A stretch of DNA of 37,491 bases from Candidatus Cryptobacteroides aphodequi (GTDB lineage Bacteria; Bacteroidota; Bacteroidia; Bacteroidales; UBA932). The notes under the pieces were generated by a model that was not told the DNA's origin, ran no database searches, and saw only the letters and a list, made by a program, of their open reading frames with translations. Position 1 is the stretch's first letter. Every line of letters begins with the position of its first letter. The position numbers and the translations under genes were made by a program. Positions 1 to 8,702 of this stretch are shown here, piece by piece. The stretch spans positions 1 to 37,491 of the forward strand of contig JAGHTP010000064.1 of the NCBI GenBank assembly GCA_018065265.1. The letters are read 5' to 3'.

Positions 1-4
1 GCCT

Positions 5-574
5 ATGAAGAAGATAGTCACAATACTTGCTTTTGCGCTTCTTTCCGCGCTTCCGTCATCTGCCTGGGATTCGTATGGGAATCCTGATTTCTTCCGGCAA
101 AGCGTATATGCCGGATACAGCCTCAGGAATACATCCCAAGCTTATGTCACCTCGAAGCAGTCTGATATTTACAATTTCTCCGGAGTGCTGAACTTTGGCT
201 ATGAGTACCGGATTTTCAAAATGCTCGGCGTCGGTGTGGATTTAGGATGGATGTCCAATTCAGGTGAGCATCGTAGCCAGCGTGATACCCCGGGTGGTGT
301 ATCATATCCAGTGAGTACCCCATTCAGGAAAGACTTCGTTATGTTCTCGGCGACTGTGAGGGGAATATGGCTGAGTTTCGATAATTTCTCGTTATATTCC
401 GCTGCCCGGGCAGGACTTACTATGGGGTTTGAGGACAAGAACTGCACAGGCGTTCCCAATTTCCAGTTCATCCCTGTAGGTGTTGAACTTGGCGTAAAGC
501 GTATCGGCGCTTATGCGGAAGCGAGTCTGGGGACAATCACGACCATTTCCTTCGGCGCCCGCGTACATTTCTGA
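5..574 (+). CDS. Small outer-membrane beta-barrel protein
   Basis: A 189-residue protein that starts with a Sec signal peptide (Lys-Lys, hydrophobic core, cleavage likely after SSA near residue 20). The mature part is rich in alternating aromatic/hydrophobic strands with Gly-Tyr and Gly-Val turns. It ends in ARVHF: a C-terminal Phe is typical of strands recognised by the BAM machinery, so an 8-stranded barrel in the outer membrane is likely. This resembles the generic small outer-membrane barrel proteins of Bacteroidota; no specific ligand or function can be assigned. The ATG is 4 bp from the window edge, so its promoter is not visible. It converges on the lipoprotein gene ending at 585, with 10 bp between stops and no clear terminator. 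Confidence 0.7.
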   Translation: MKKIVTILAFALLSALPSSAWDSYGNPDFFRQSVYAGYSLRNTSQAYVTSKQSDIYNFSGVLNFGYEYRIFKMLGVGVDLGWMSNSGEHRSQRDTPGGVSYPVSTPFRKDFVMFSATVRGIWLSFDNFSLYSAARAGLTMGFEDKNCTGVPNFQFIPVGVELGVKRIGAYAEASLGTITTISFGARVHF

Positions 575-584
575 GCATAGAACC

Positions 585-1553
585 CTATAATCCGGCGTTG
601 ATTGCATAAACGTAGCCCGGAGCAAAGTCGAGAACTGACTCGATTGTCTTTTCCTTCGTTCGGTTAGCTGGCGAATACCACTGTGTCCCAGTGTATTCCT
701 TATCAGTAAAGAAAACCGATAGAATGTCACCGGCCTCAAGACTTCCGAAAGCGAGTACGGGAACGTAGTGGTAAAAAGTACCCTCTTTAACAAGTTGCGA
801 TATTCCATTCCTGTTTTCAGAATAGAAGGCATTCGGGACAATTTCCCCCGTCCAAGTTGATGAAGTGGCTGCTATGGTGCCGGAAGATGCAAATAGCTTT
901 GCGGTGCCGCTCGAGGTGCGTGCCCCGATGCCCAACTGTGAAATGTATCTGGCATATACCCCATATTCATACGGATATGCTCCACTGATGCCCAACCTTA
1001 TGACGGAGATCTTGCGTTGCATCCTGACAGAGGCGGCGGTGCCGCTGATAGTCACGTCGCCGATCATGATATCGTAATTCTTGATGGTGCTGATATCCTG
1101 GGAAAGTGCGTGTGCCGGGCAGTTTACTGCAATTGAAGCTGCCCCGACGGTAACGCCGGAGAATCTCTGGTTGGCGGCAGCAACAGCCACGCCGTTGTTC
1201 GTGATTGCGGGATAAAGGCATATAACCTTGTCGCCTGCATTGCCCGTCCAGGTGCCTGTGAACTCGGCCTTTTCACGACCGGCTTCTCCTGTAGAGCAGA
1301 ACTCGTCAACGGCTGTAATGCCGGATTCGCCGATGGATACAAGGGTGACGTACTCCTTGGCTTCCCAGGACGTTGCGATGGTTCCGGCCTGAGTGCCGGC
1401 GGTATATTCATATGAGGTCTTTGTCGGTGCCGGAGCGGCAACTTCGGCAGAAACGGTAAGTTCAATACCATTATTCGAAGCAACGGGGCCTTCCTTCTGG
1501 CAGGACACGAACATTACGAGTGCCGCAGCCGACAATATTGCGATTCTTTTCAT
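585..1553 (-). CDS. Fimbrillin-like surface lipoprotein
   Basis: A 322-residue lipoprotein. I place the start at the ATG at 1553 because MKRIAILSAAALVMFVSC is a complete lipoprotein signal with the acylated Cys at residue 18; the open frame extends upstream only through a region with no signal character. The mature protein begins QKEG, then has a beta-rich pattern (TKTSY near residue 44, a WEAKEYVTL segment, then AEFTGTW...YPA) like the N-terminal half of Bacteroidales fimbrillin/Mfa-type proteins, in which a charged-Trp-Gly-Asp strand is followed by a YP motif. I infer a surface-exposed or pilus-like lipoprotein, perhaps an orphan tip or anchor component. No other fimbrial genes are visible. 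It lies 283 bp downstream of the membrane-bound AraC-family gene on the same strand. Confidence 0.55.
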   Translation of the reverse strand: MKRIAILSAAALVMFVSCQKEGPVASNNGIELTVSAEVAAPAPTKTSYEYTAGTQAGTIATSWEAKEYVTLVSIGESGITAVDEFCSTGEAGREKAEFTGTWTGNAGDKVICLYPAITNNGVAVAAANQRFSGVTVGAASIAVNCPAHALSQDISTIKNYDIMIGDVTISGTAASVRMQRKISVIRLGISGAYPYEYGVYARYISQLGIGARTSSGTAKLFASSGTIAATSSTWTGEIVPNAFYSENRNGISQLVKEGTFYHYVPVLAFGSLEAGDILSVFFTDKEYTGTQWYSPANRTKEKTIESVLDFAPGYVYAINAGL

Positions 1554-1721
1554 TTCAATAAGGTTTGACAGGTTAAATATCAAATTTCCATCCTTCCTGC
1601 ATATCCGGAACTTCACCGGACTGGCAAAGGACTTTCTGGCAGTTGACGTGAAGGATGTCTGCCTGTGGGGGAATGTAATCAATACATTCCAATTGTGTTA
1701 TCTTTTCCATATATTGAGAAT

Positions 1722-1755
1722 ATTAGCAATCGTACGCGGAATATGATGTGCTAAT
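1722..1755. other. Short inverted repeat between AraC-type gene and lipoprotein gene
   Basis: ATTAGCA (1722-1728) and TGCTAAT (1749-1755) form a 7-bp inverted repeat with a 20-bp spacer, about 170-200 bp upstream of the lipoprotein start at 1553. No T-run follows on either strand, so a terminator is unlikely; a regulator-binding site is possible but unproven. The rest of the 1554-1836 gap shows no TAnnTTTG promoter box that I can find. Confidence 0.25.
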
Positions 1756-1836
1756 TTCATAATAAAGACGCGAACAGATTGTGGCAGAATGTAAAAAACA
1801 CTCTCCCGATTGTAAAAACATAGCGTTTGGATGGCG

Positions 1837-2931
1837 TTATTCTTTCTCCCCGGCATGCTCCTCCATCCATTTGGAAGGGGACTTGCCCTGTATTTTTGAG
1901 AAAGCCTTGTAGAATGCGTTCCCGTCGCGGTATCCTGAAAGGGCAGCGATTTCAGACAGAGGATATTTCCTTTCCTGCATGAGGGAAACAGCATAGCCGA
2001 TCCTGTATGAATGCACGAAGTCGGAAAACGATTTTCCGCTGTTCCTGTTTATGCTGTTGGATACATATGTCCTGTTCGACCCGACTTCGGGAAGGAGGTC
2101 AGTAATCTTGAGATCAGGCTTGAGGAAAAGCTGCTTCATTTCCATTACATTACAGATGGAAGAGAACAGAATGTCCTGCTGTGGCAGATTCTCGATATTC
2201 TTTCTTTCATACGAGAAGGCTTGGACAGCGATGTCAGAGGCCATATCCTCGGCGCTATAACTGCATCTGTAGCCCCAGTGGAAGATGCTGAACAGCAATG
2301 CGGAAAACAAACAGGACGGTATGGCCAGCAGTATCGTCCCATTGAAGAAATTCTTCCCAATAATGTTCGCTGCAATGGATATCACCGCTGTGACAAGGAA
2401 CAGAATCACCAACATCATCAGCGAAGGCAAAGCCCGTTCCTCGGTATCAGCATAGAAATTGGCTACTTTGCTCCTGTATCGTGTGATGTCGAGCATTCCG
2501 AACACCCCGGTCTGGATCACTTGAAGCGCAAATATCACTGACGCAACTCTCTTTATCACGGAAAGGCTTCCTCCACGAACCACTGTTACACCCGACACGA
2601 TGCCCACAAGCAGTGCCGGAATCAAAGTCATAAGGAGTAGTTTTGACGTTCCCTCCAACCTTGTCAGCGAGCAGATATAGATATTGAATAGTGGATAAAC
2701 CATCAGATTGCACGTGAGATAGACACACTGCGACCAGAATGGCACTTCTTGTATATGACTTGAAAAGCTGAGCGAATGGCAGAAATACAGAGCTGTACAG
2801 GCCAGGCAGAAATACCATAGATTCCTGCTTGAGTGGTACCTGCGTTTTGAATCCACACCCAGTATTATGCTCCAGAAGAGGCACACAAGGAACGGCAGAA
2901 GGCAGAACAAATCGTAAAAATACTGTCTCAT
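1837..2931 (-). CDS. Membrane-anchored AraC-family transcriptional regulator
   Basis: A 364-residue protein. Residues 1-215 contain about six or seven hydrophobic segments (roughly 5-24, 38-57, 66-88, 96-118, 126-147, 166-189, 195-215). The last about 100 residues are an AraC/XylS DNA-binding domain with two helix-turn-helix units, the second recognisable as LSEIAALSGYRDGNAFYKAF followed by KSPSKW. This architecture, a multi-pass membrane sensor fused to AraC-type DNA binding, recurs in Bacteroidota regulators. I chose the ATG at 2931; an upstream in-frame TTG at 2961 would sit in the T-rich tail of the pckA terminator. GC content is about 40% in several hand-counted lines (2101, 2341, 2641), below the neighbouring genes. 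The next gene downstream is the fimbrillin-like lipoprotein, a plausible but unproven target. Confidence 0.75.
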   Translation of the reverse strand: MRQYFYDLFCLLPFLVCLFWSIILGVDSKRRYHSSRNLWYFCLACTALYFCHSLSFSSHIQEVPFWSQCVYLTCNLMVYPLFNIYICSLTRLEGTSKLLLMTLIPALLVGIVSGVTVVRGGSLSVIKRVASVIFALQVIQTGVFGMLDITRYRSKVANFYADTEERALPSLMMLVILFLVTAVISIAANIIGKNFFNGTILLAIPSCLFSALLFSIFHWGYRCSYSAEDMASDIAVQAFSYERKNIENLPQQDILFSSICNVMEMKQLFLKPDLKITDLLPEVGSNRTYVSNSINRNSGKSFSDFVHSYRIGYAVSLMQERKYPLSEIAALSGYRDGNAFYKAFSKIQGKSPSKWMEEHAGEKE

Positions 2932-2961
2932 CGGATATCGGAACACCTCAGTTTTATGCAA

Positions 2962-3020
2962 AGATATAAAATAAAGGGGATGACCTCCAAGTCACAAATT
3001 GGACTTTTGGGTCATCCCCT
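2962..3020 (-). terminator. Rho-independent terminator of pckA
   Basis: AGGGGATGACC (2975-2985) pairs perfectly with GGTCATCCCCT (3010-3020). An inner TCCAA/TTGGA pair (2986-2990 / 2999-3003) extends the hairpin. Read on the minus strand the stem is followed by TTTATTTTAT. It lies just downstream of the pckA stop at 3056 and before the AraC-type gene. Confidence 0.85.
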
Positions 3021-3055
3021 CGATGGAACGGGAAAACCCCGTTACGGGTAGAATC

Positions 3056-4660
3056 CTAGAGCTGAGGACCGGCGCTCACGAGAGCCTTGCCAGCCTTGTT
3101 GCTTTCATATTTCTTGAAGTTCTTGATGAAACGGGCGGCGAGGTCCTTGGCCTTGACTTCCCATTCTGCAGCGTCCTTGTATGTGTCACGAGGATCGAGG
3201 ATACCTGTGTCAACACCCTTGAGCTCGGTAGGAACGGTGAAGTTGAAGTAAGGAATGGTCTTGGTAGGAACCCTGTCGATGGTGCCGTCGAGGATGGCGT
3301 CGATGATGCCGCGGGTGTCACGGATGGAGATACGCTTGCCCGTACCGTTCCAGCCGGTGTTCACGAGATAAGCCTTTGCACCGCTCTTCTTCATCCTCTT
3401 TACGAGTTCCTCTGCATATTTGGTAGGATGCAGTTCGAGGAATGCCTGGCCGAAGCAGGCGCTGAAGGTAGGAGTAGGCTCGGTGATACCGCGCTCTGTT
3501 CCTGCGAGCTTGGCTGTGAAGCCGGAGAGGAAGTAGTACTTGGTCTGCTCGGGGGTAAGGATGCTTACCGGAGGAAGAACACCGAATGCGTCGGCGCTGA
3601 GGAAGATCACCTGCTTTGCAGCGGGACCTGCGCTGAGGGGCCTTGTGATGTTCTTGATGTGGTAGATAGGATAGCTTACGCGGGTGTTCTCGGTAACGCT
3701 CTTGTCGTCGAAGTCGATCTTGCCCTCGGCGTCAACTGTTACGTTCTCGAGAAGAGCGTCGCGACGGATTGCGTTGTAGATATCGGGCTCGCTCTCTTTG
3801 TCGAGCTTGATGACCTTTGCGTAGCATCCGCCCTCAAAGTTGAATACTCCGTGGTCGTCCCAGCCGTGCTCGTCGTCACCGATAAGCTTGCGCTTGGGGT
3901 CGGTCGAAAGGGTGGTCTTGCCGGTTCCGGAGAGACCGAAGAAGATGGCTGTGTTCTCGCCATTGAGGTCGGTGTTGGCGGAGCAGTGCATTGCTGCGAT
4001 GCCCTTGAGGGGAAGGAAGTAGTTCATCATAGAGAACATACCCTTCTTCATCTCACCACCGTACCAGGTATTGAGGATAACCTGCTCCTTGCTTGTTACG
4101 TTGAAAGCAACGCAGGTCTCGCTGCGAAGACCGAGCTCCTTGAAGTTCTCAACCTTTGCCTTTGCTGCGCAGTAAACTACGAAATCGGGCTCCTGGTCGA
4201 ATTCGGCCTGGTTCTTCGGACGGATGAACATATTGGTAACGAAGTGAGCCTGCCATGCAACTTCCATGATGAAGCGAACCTTCATACGGGTGTCTGCGTT
4301 GGTTCCGCAGAAGCCGTCAACTACGTAGAGCTTCTTGCCGCTGAGCTGGTTGAGAGCGAGTTTCTTTACGCTCTTCCAAACCTTCTCGGACATGGGGTGG
4401 TTGTCGTTGTGGTACTCCTCGCTGTCCCACCATACGGTGTTCTTCGAGTTCTTGTCCATAACGATGTATTTGTCCTTGGGCGAACGGCCGGTGTAGATAC
4501 CGGTCATAACGTTGAGTGCACCGAGTTCTGTCTCCTGGGCTTTCTCGTAGCCTTCGAGTTCAGGACGGGTTTCTTCATTGAAAAGCACTTCGTACGTAGG
4601 GTTGTAAACAATCTCCTTCGTATTCTTGATGCCATACTTGTTTAAACAGAGTTTTGACAT
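3056..4660 (-). CDS. pckA: Phosphoenolpyruvate carboxykinase (ATP)
   Basis: A 534-residue cytosolic enzyme that interconverts oxaloacetate + ATP and phosphoenolpyruvate + CO2 + ADP. In anaerobic Bacteroidales it commonly runs in the CO2-fixing direction towards succinate. Family marks seen are GRSPKDK (58-64), the P-loop GLSGTGKT (242-249), the kinase-2-like GDDEHGWDD (261-269) with the following FNFEGGCY, a metal/substrate His in AMHCSAN (about 225), and NTGWNGTGK in the C-terminal half. Length matches the ATP-dependent class (about 530-540); the GTP-dependent class is longer and lacks these signatures. The gene is monocistronic: it has a strong promoter at 4710-4740 and a terminator at 2962-3020. 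Confidence 0.97.
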   Translation of the reverse strand: MSKLCLNKYGIKNTKEIVYNPTYEVLFNEETRPELEGYEKAQETELGALNVMTGIYTGRSPKDKYIVMDKNSKNTVWWDSEEYHNDNHPMSEKVWKSVKKLALNQLSGKKLYVVDGFCGTNADTRMKVRFIMEVAWQAHFVTNMFIRPKNQAEFDQEPDFVVYCAAKAKVENFKELGLRSETCVAFNVTSKEQVILNTWYGGEMKKGMFSMMNYFLPLKGIAAMHCSANTDLNGENTAIFFGLSGTGKTTLSTDPKRKLIGDDEHGWDDHGVFNFEGGCYAKVIKLDKESEPDIYNAIRRDALLENVTVDAEGKIDFDDKSVTENTRVSYPIYHIKNITRPLSAGPAAKQVIFLSADAFGVLPPVSILTPEQTKYYFLSGFTAKLAGTERGITEPTPTFSACFGQAFLELHPTKYAEELVKRMKKSGAKAYLVNTGWNGTGKRISIRDTRGIIDAILDGTIDRVPTKTIPYFNFTVPTELKGVDTGILDPRDTYKDAAEWEVKAKDLAARFIKNFKKYESNKAGKALVSAGPQL

Positions 4661-4709
4661 GGTTTGATAGATTATGTTTTTGATTTTGAATTACTGCTTT
4701 TTTGCGGCG

Positions 4710-4740
4710 CAAATGTACGTTTTTTTTGTCTATTTGTCAA
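4710..4740 (-). promoter_or_regulatory. Bacteroidota-type promoter of pckA
   Basis: On the minus strand, TTG (4740-4738), 20 bp, then TACATTTG (4717-4710) matches the Bacteroidota sigma consensus of a -33 TTTG/TTG and a -7 TAnnTTTG with 19-21 bp between. Start of transcription is predicted near 4705, giving a leader of about 45 nt to the pckA ATG. The -33 part overlaps the last codons of recQ. Confidence 0.75.
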
Positions 4741-6580
4741 GGCTTTCCCGGGCAATCTCAAGTGCATCTGACGACAGTCTGTTGGCGGGGTCGGAGCAGA
4801 AAGCGGCAATCTGGGCGGCATCGGCTCCGGGGTGCGAAGAGAGGAACTCCTCAACGGCCTCGCGAGTGGCGGCGGACCCCTTCGCGGAGCGGCACACATC
4901 GCACTGCCCGCAGGGGCTGGTCTTCTCCTGCCCGAAGTAGTGCAGAAGCTGCTCGGTGCGGCATTCGGCCTCGTTCGAGACAAAATCAGTCATCGCCTTG
5001 GCGCGGGCGAGCGTGCTCTCGCGCAGATGCGCGTAAAGCGCGGGTTTGAGGTCGACGTTCCCCGGCCTCAGCCTGTCGTGCAGGATGTAGATTACGGTGC
5101 AGCGGTCTGCGGGTATGTAGCGTATGACGTGCTCCACTGCCAGGCGGTAGAGCAGCTGGCGCAAGGCCGGCACTCCAATGCCCATCTTCGTGCAGAGCCT
5201 CTGTTCGTCTATGTTCACGGGGTATGAGAACAGGGCCGTGTACTCGCGCATCAGGGTGTCGAGCAGCCGCGCGCAGTCGGGCTCGAGGTTCACTTCGTAG
5301 AGGGTCTGCCGGTCGGGCAGAATCTGGACGCGCGTGCTGATCTCGGTATCTTCGGCGTAGATCAGATGCCCGGCGCGCTCGAGGTAGCGTATGGCGTAGT
5401 GGGCTGAACTGCGACTCAGTTTGAACTGGGCGCAGAACTCTTCGAGCTTGAATCGCACTTCGCGGCCCATCCCAAGGTCGTAGGGAATCTGTGCGTAGAT
5501 GTGCAGCTTCTGGTATATGTCTTCGATCCAGGCGAGCGGGGGATAGGCCGCTTCGCACAGGTCGCGCAGGTGCCTGGAGTCGCGCTCGTTCCAGAGCAGG
5601 ACGGCGTACGAGGTTTGGCCGTCACGTCCGGCGCGTCCCGCTTCCTGGAAGTAGGCTTCGGGCGAGTCGGGCAGGTCGGAATGCAGCACGAATCGCACGT
5701 CCGGTTTGTCGATGCCCATTCCGAAGGCGTTGGTGCACACCATTACGCGTGTGCGGCCCTCTTTCCAGGCTTTCTGGCGTTCGCTTCGGGTCGCGCCATC
5801 GAGCCCGGCGTGGTAGAACGACGCGTCAATGCCTTCGGAGCGCAGCAGGGCGGCTGTCTCTTCGCACTTGCGCCTGTTGCGTATGTACACGATGCCGCTG
5901 CCTTCCACCTTGCGGCAGATGTTCAGCATCTGGCCTGTCTTGTCGGCGCAGCGGCGTACTATATAGTTCAGATTCGGCCTTTCGAAGCCCGACTTGAGCG
6001 TTACGAACTCGCGCCCGGGAGTCTGGAGGCGTTCGACGATGTCCTTGCACACCTCGGGCGTCGCCGTGGCGGTGAGGGCCATCAGAGGCGCGTCCACCTG
6101 TTCGCGAAGCTCGCCTATGCGCAGATATTCGGGCCTGAAGTCGTAGCCCCATTGCGATATGCAGTGCGCCTCGTCCACGACTATCATCGATATGTCCAGG
6201 ACGCTCAGATACGACTGGAAGAGCTCGGTCCCCAGCCTTTCGGGCGAGACGTACAGGAATCGCGTGTCTCCGTAGGCGGCGTTGCCCAGCACCACTTCGA
6301 GTTCGTGCCGGCTCATACCCGAATAGATGGCCGCCGCCTTTATGCCGCGCTCCTGCAGGTTCTGCACCTGGTCTTTCATAAGCGCGATGAGCGGCGTGAC
6401 GACGAGCGTGAGAGCTTCGCGCATCAGTCCGGGCACCTGGAAACAGATTGACTTGCCGCCGCCGGTGGGCAGAACGGCAAGAACATCCCGCCCCTGCAGG
6501 CTGGCATCTATGATGTCTTCCTGCAGGGGACGGAAGGAGTCGTAGCCCCAGTAGCGCTTGAGTACTTCGGAGGGGCTCAC
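4730..6580 (-). CDS. recQ: RecQ-family ATP-dependent DNA helicase
   Basis: A 616-residue superfamily-2 3'-5' helicase for recombination and replication-fork repair. Motifs: Q-motif region FRPLQ (16-20), Walker A TGGGKS (39-44), DEAH (136-139), SGIVYIRNRRKCE of motif IV (228-240), and motif VI QEAGRAGRD (312-320). The four-Cys zinc cluster that in E. coli RecQ directly follows the helicase core is here near the C terminus (C540, C557, C560, C563 in CRTEQLLHYFG...CGQCDVC). It comes after two helix-rich, winged-helix-like stretches (about 365-520). This order is typical of a Bacteroidota RecQ subfamily, as far as I can recall. No HRDC domain is evident. The start is GTG, 3 bp after the stop of the M3 peptidase gene, so the two are probably co-transcribed. 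Confidence 0.93.
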   Translation of the reverse strand: MSPSEVLKRYWGYDSFRPLQEDIIDASLQGRDVLAVLPTGGGKSICFQVPGLMREALTLVVTPLIALMKDQVQNLQERGIKAAAIYSGMSRHELEVVLGNAAYGDTRFLYVSPERLGTELFQSYLSVLDISMIVVDEAHCISQWGYDFRPEYLRIGELREQVDAPLMALTATATPEVCKDIVERLQTPGREFVTLKSGFERPNLNYIVRRCADKTGQMLNICRKVEGSGIVYIRNRRKCEETAALLRSEGIDASFYHAGLDGATRSERQKAWKEGRTRVMVCTNAFGMGIDKPDVRFVLHSDLPDSPEAYFQEAGRAGRDGQTSYAVLLWNERDSRHLRDLCEAAYPPLAWIEDIYQKLHIYAQIPYDLGMGREVRFKLEEFCAQFKLSRSSAHYAIRYLERAGHLIYAEDTEISTRVQILPDRQTLYEVNLEPDCARLLDTLMREYTALFSYPVNIDEQRLCTKMGIGVPALRQLLYRLAVEHVIRYIPADRCTVIYILHDRLRPGNVDLKPALYAHLRESTLARAKAMTDFVSNEAECRTEQLLHYFGQEKTSPCGQCDVCRSAKGSAATREAVEEFLSSHPGADAAQIAAFCSDPANRLSSDALEIARESLDK

Positions 6581-6583
6581 GTA

Positions 6584-8689
6584 TTATTTCGTGCTGATGC
6601 CGAGTTTGCGGAGCAATGCCTCGGGCTGAGGATCGTGGCCGCGGAAGTTGCGGTAGAGTTCGGCCTCGTCGGCGCTGCTGCCCTTGGAAAGGATGTTCTC
6701 ACGGAACGAGCCGGCGACTTCGCGGTTGAAGATGCCCTGCTCCTTGAAGAGAGCGAAGGCGTCGGCCTCGAGCACTTCGGCCCACTTGTAAGAGTAGTAT
6801 CCGGCTGCATATCCGCCGCTGAAGAGGTGGGTTATGCTGGTCGAGATGCAGGTGCCTTCGACATCGGGCAGAACGGCATAGGGAGCGAGAACCTGTTTCT
6901 CGAACTCTACCGTTCCCATAGGGGTGATGCTGCTCTGGCTGTGCCAGGCCATATCGATGATTCCGAAGTGCAGCTGGCGTACCTGGAGGTAGCCGGCGAG
7001 GTAGTTCTTCGAATCGACGATCTTCTGTATGAGTTCGTCAGGCATCACTTCGCCTGTCTCGTAGTGGCGTGCGAAGCTCTGCAGGTATTCGGGCTCATAT
7101 GCCCAGTTCTCCATTATCTGAGAGGGGAGTTCGACGAAGTCGCGGCTGACCGAGGTGCCGGTCATCGAAGGGTAGCGGCCCTCTGCCAGCATTCCGTGCA
7201 GAGCGTGGCCGAATTCGTGCAGGAAGGTCTCAAGCTCGTCGTGGGTGATGAGGGCAGACTTCTGGCCTTCGATGGGCTTCGAGAAGTTGGTTACGATGCT
7301 GATGAGCGGACGGTGCTCGACTCCGTCCTTGATGTACTGGTCGGTGAACGAGGTCATCCAGGCTCCGCCACGCTTTGAGGCGCGGGGGAAGAAGTCGGCA
7401 TAGAAGAGGGCCATGTGGCGGCCGGTCTCGTCGGTGACGTCGAATACCTTCACGTCCTTGTGGTAAACCGGCAGGTCGGGGCGCTCTGTGAACTTGAGCC
7501 CGTAGAGTTTTCCGGCGAGGCCGAGGACTGCTTCGATGCAGTTGTCGAGCTGCAGGTAGGGCTTGAGGTCAGACTCGCTGAGGGTGTATGTTGCGGCCTT
7601 GTACTTCTCGCTCCAGAAGCTCCAGTCCCAGGCTTTCAACTCGTTGTCCTCAAAGCCGTTGGCCTTCGCGTACTCAAGTACTGTTTCAACATCCTTGCGG
7701 GCTGCGGGAAGCGACGGGTCCATAAGTTGTTTGAGGAATCCGTTCACGGTTGCAGGGGTCTTTGCCATACGCTCTTCGAGGGCGTAGTCGGCGTATGTAG
7801 CGTAGCCGAGGAGCTGTGCGATGCGGGTGCGCAGGTCGACAATCTCTTTGACGATTGCGGTGTTGTCGAATTCGCCGCCGACGGCGCGTGTGTTGTAGGC
7901 GGTGTAGATCTGTTTGCGGAGCTCACGCTTCTCGCTGAAGCGCATGAACGGCCCGTAGCTGGGGTAGGAGAGGTCGAATGCCCATCCCTCGAGGTTCTTC
8001 TCCTTTGCGGTCTGCAGCGCAGCGCTGACCAGATAGTCGGGAAGACCTGCAAGGTCGGCCTCGTCGGTGATGTTGAGAGTGTAGGCGTTGGTGGCTGCCA
8101 GAACGTTCTTGCCGAACTTGAGAGTGGCAAGCGAAAGCTGCTCACTGAGAGCACTATAGGTCTCTTTGTCTTCGGCGTTCAAGTTGGCTCCGTTGCGGGC
8201 GAAACCCTTGTATGTGTTTTCGAGGAGCTTGAGCTGGTCGGCTTCGAGTCCGAGCTCGGCGCGCTTCTCAAAAACGGCCTTGATGCGTGCGAAGAGGGCG
8301 TCGTTGAGCGATACGTACATGGCGTAGTCGTTCATCAGCGGGGTGACGTCCTCGGCAATCTGCTGAAGTTCTTCGTTCGTGTCGGCCTCGAGCAGGTTGT
8401 AGAAGATGCCCTGGACCCTGTTCAGGGTGCCTCCGGCGTATTCGAGAGCCTCCACGGTGTTCTCGAATGTGGGTTCTTCGGGATTGTTAACTATGGCGTC
8501 AACTTCGGCCTTGGCCTGGGCTACGCCTTCCTGGAATGCCGGCATATAGTGCTCGGTCTTGATTTTGTCGAACCTCGGGGCTCCGCCGAAAAGGGTGGAT
8601 TCCTCAAGAAGGGGATTGGTGTTGTTGCAGCTGATCATTGTTGATGCAAGCAGGGCTCCTATGGCCCCGGTGATTACTTTTGTATTCAT
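6584..8689 (-). CDS. dcp: M3-family zinc metallopeptidase, Dcp-like lipoprotein
   Basis: A 701-residue protein with a lipoprotein signal (acyl Cys at residue 21 after TMIS), so probably membrane-anchored facing the periplasm. The thimet-oligopeptidase fold (M3) is recognised by HEFGH at 491-495 and the third zinc ligand in DFVELPSQ (E520). That is the same 29-residue spacing as in E. coli peptidyl-dipeptidase Dcp as I recall it. It probably trims dipeptides from the C termini of oligopeptides for peptide nutrition or periplasmic clean-up. It is 13 bp downstream of the MBL gene and 3 bp upstream of recQ. The symbol reflects family similarity; dipeptidyl specificity is inferred. Confidence 0.92.
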   Translation of the reverse strand: MNTKVITGAIGALLASTMISCNNTNPLLEESTLFGGAPRFDKIKTEHYMPAFQEGVAQAKAEVDAIVNNPEEPTFENTVEALEYAGGTLNRVQGIFYNLLEADTNEELQQIAEDVTPLMNDYAMYVSLNDALFARIKAVFEKRAELGLEADQLKLLENTYKGFARNGANLNAEDKETYSALSEQLSLATLKFGKNVLAATNAYTLNITDEADLAGLPDYLVSAALQTAKEKNLEGWAFDLSYPSYGPFMRFSEKRELRKQIYTAYNTRAVGGEFDNTAIVKEIVDLRTRIAQLLGYATYADYALEERMAKTPATVNGFLKQLMDPSLPAARKDVETVLEYAKANGFEDNELKAWDWSFWSEKYKAATYTLSESDLKPYLQLDNCIEAVLGLAGKLYGLKFTERPDLPVYHKDVKVFDVTDETGRHMALFYADFFPRASKRGGAWMTSFTDQYIKDGVEHRPLISIVTNFSKPIEGQKSALITHDELETFLHEFGHALHGMLAEGRYPSMTGTSVSRDFVELPSQIMENWAYEPEYLQSFARHYETGEVMPDELIQKIVDSKNYLAGYLQVRQLHFGIIDMAWHSQSSITPMGTVEFEKQVLAPYAVLPDVEGTCISTSITHLFSGGYAAGYYSYKWAEVLEADAFALFKEQGIFNREVAGSFRENILSKGSSADEAELYRNFRGHDPQPEALLRKLGISTK

Positions 8690-8702
8690 AATTGATTATT
8701 TC

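Noticed and set aside
1554..1682. 43-residue N-terminal extension of the fimbrillin-like lipoprotein
   Set aside because: It would hide the lipoprotein signal, which must be N-terminal; the ATG at 1553 is preferred.
2932..2961. Longer AraC-type protein using the TTG at 2961
   Set aside because: The TTG lies in the T-rich tail of the pckA terminator; the ATG at 2931 gives a normal N-terminal membrane segment.
2999..4645. 548-codon open frame on the plus strand opposite pckA
   Set aside because: It mirrors pckA almost exactly, has no recognisable domain, and arises from codon bias of a real, highly conserved gene on the other strand.
7415..8644. 409-codon open frame opposite the M3 peptidase gene
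   Set aside because: Antisense shadow; the sense strand has lipobox, HEFGH and full family length.
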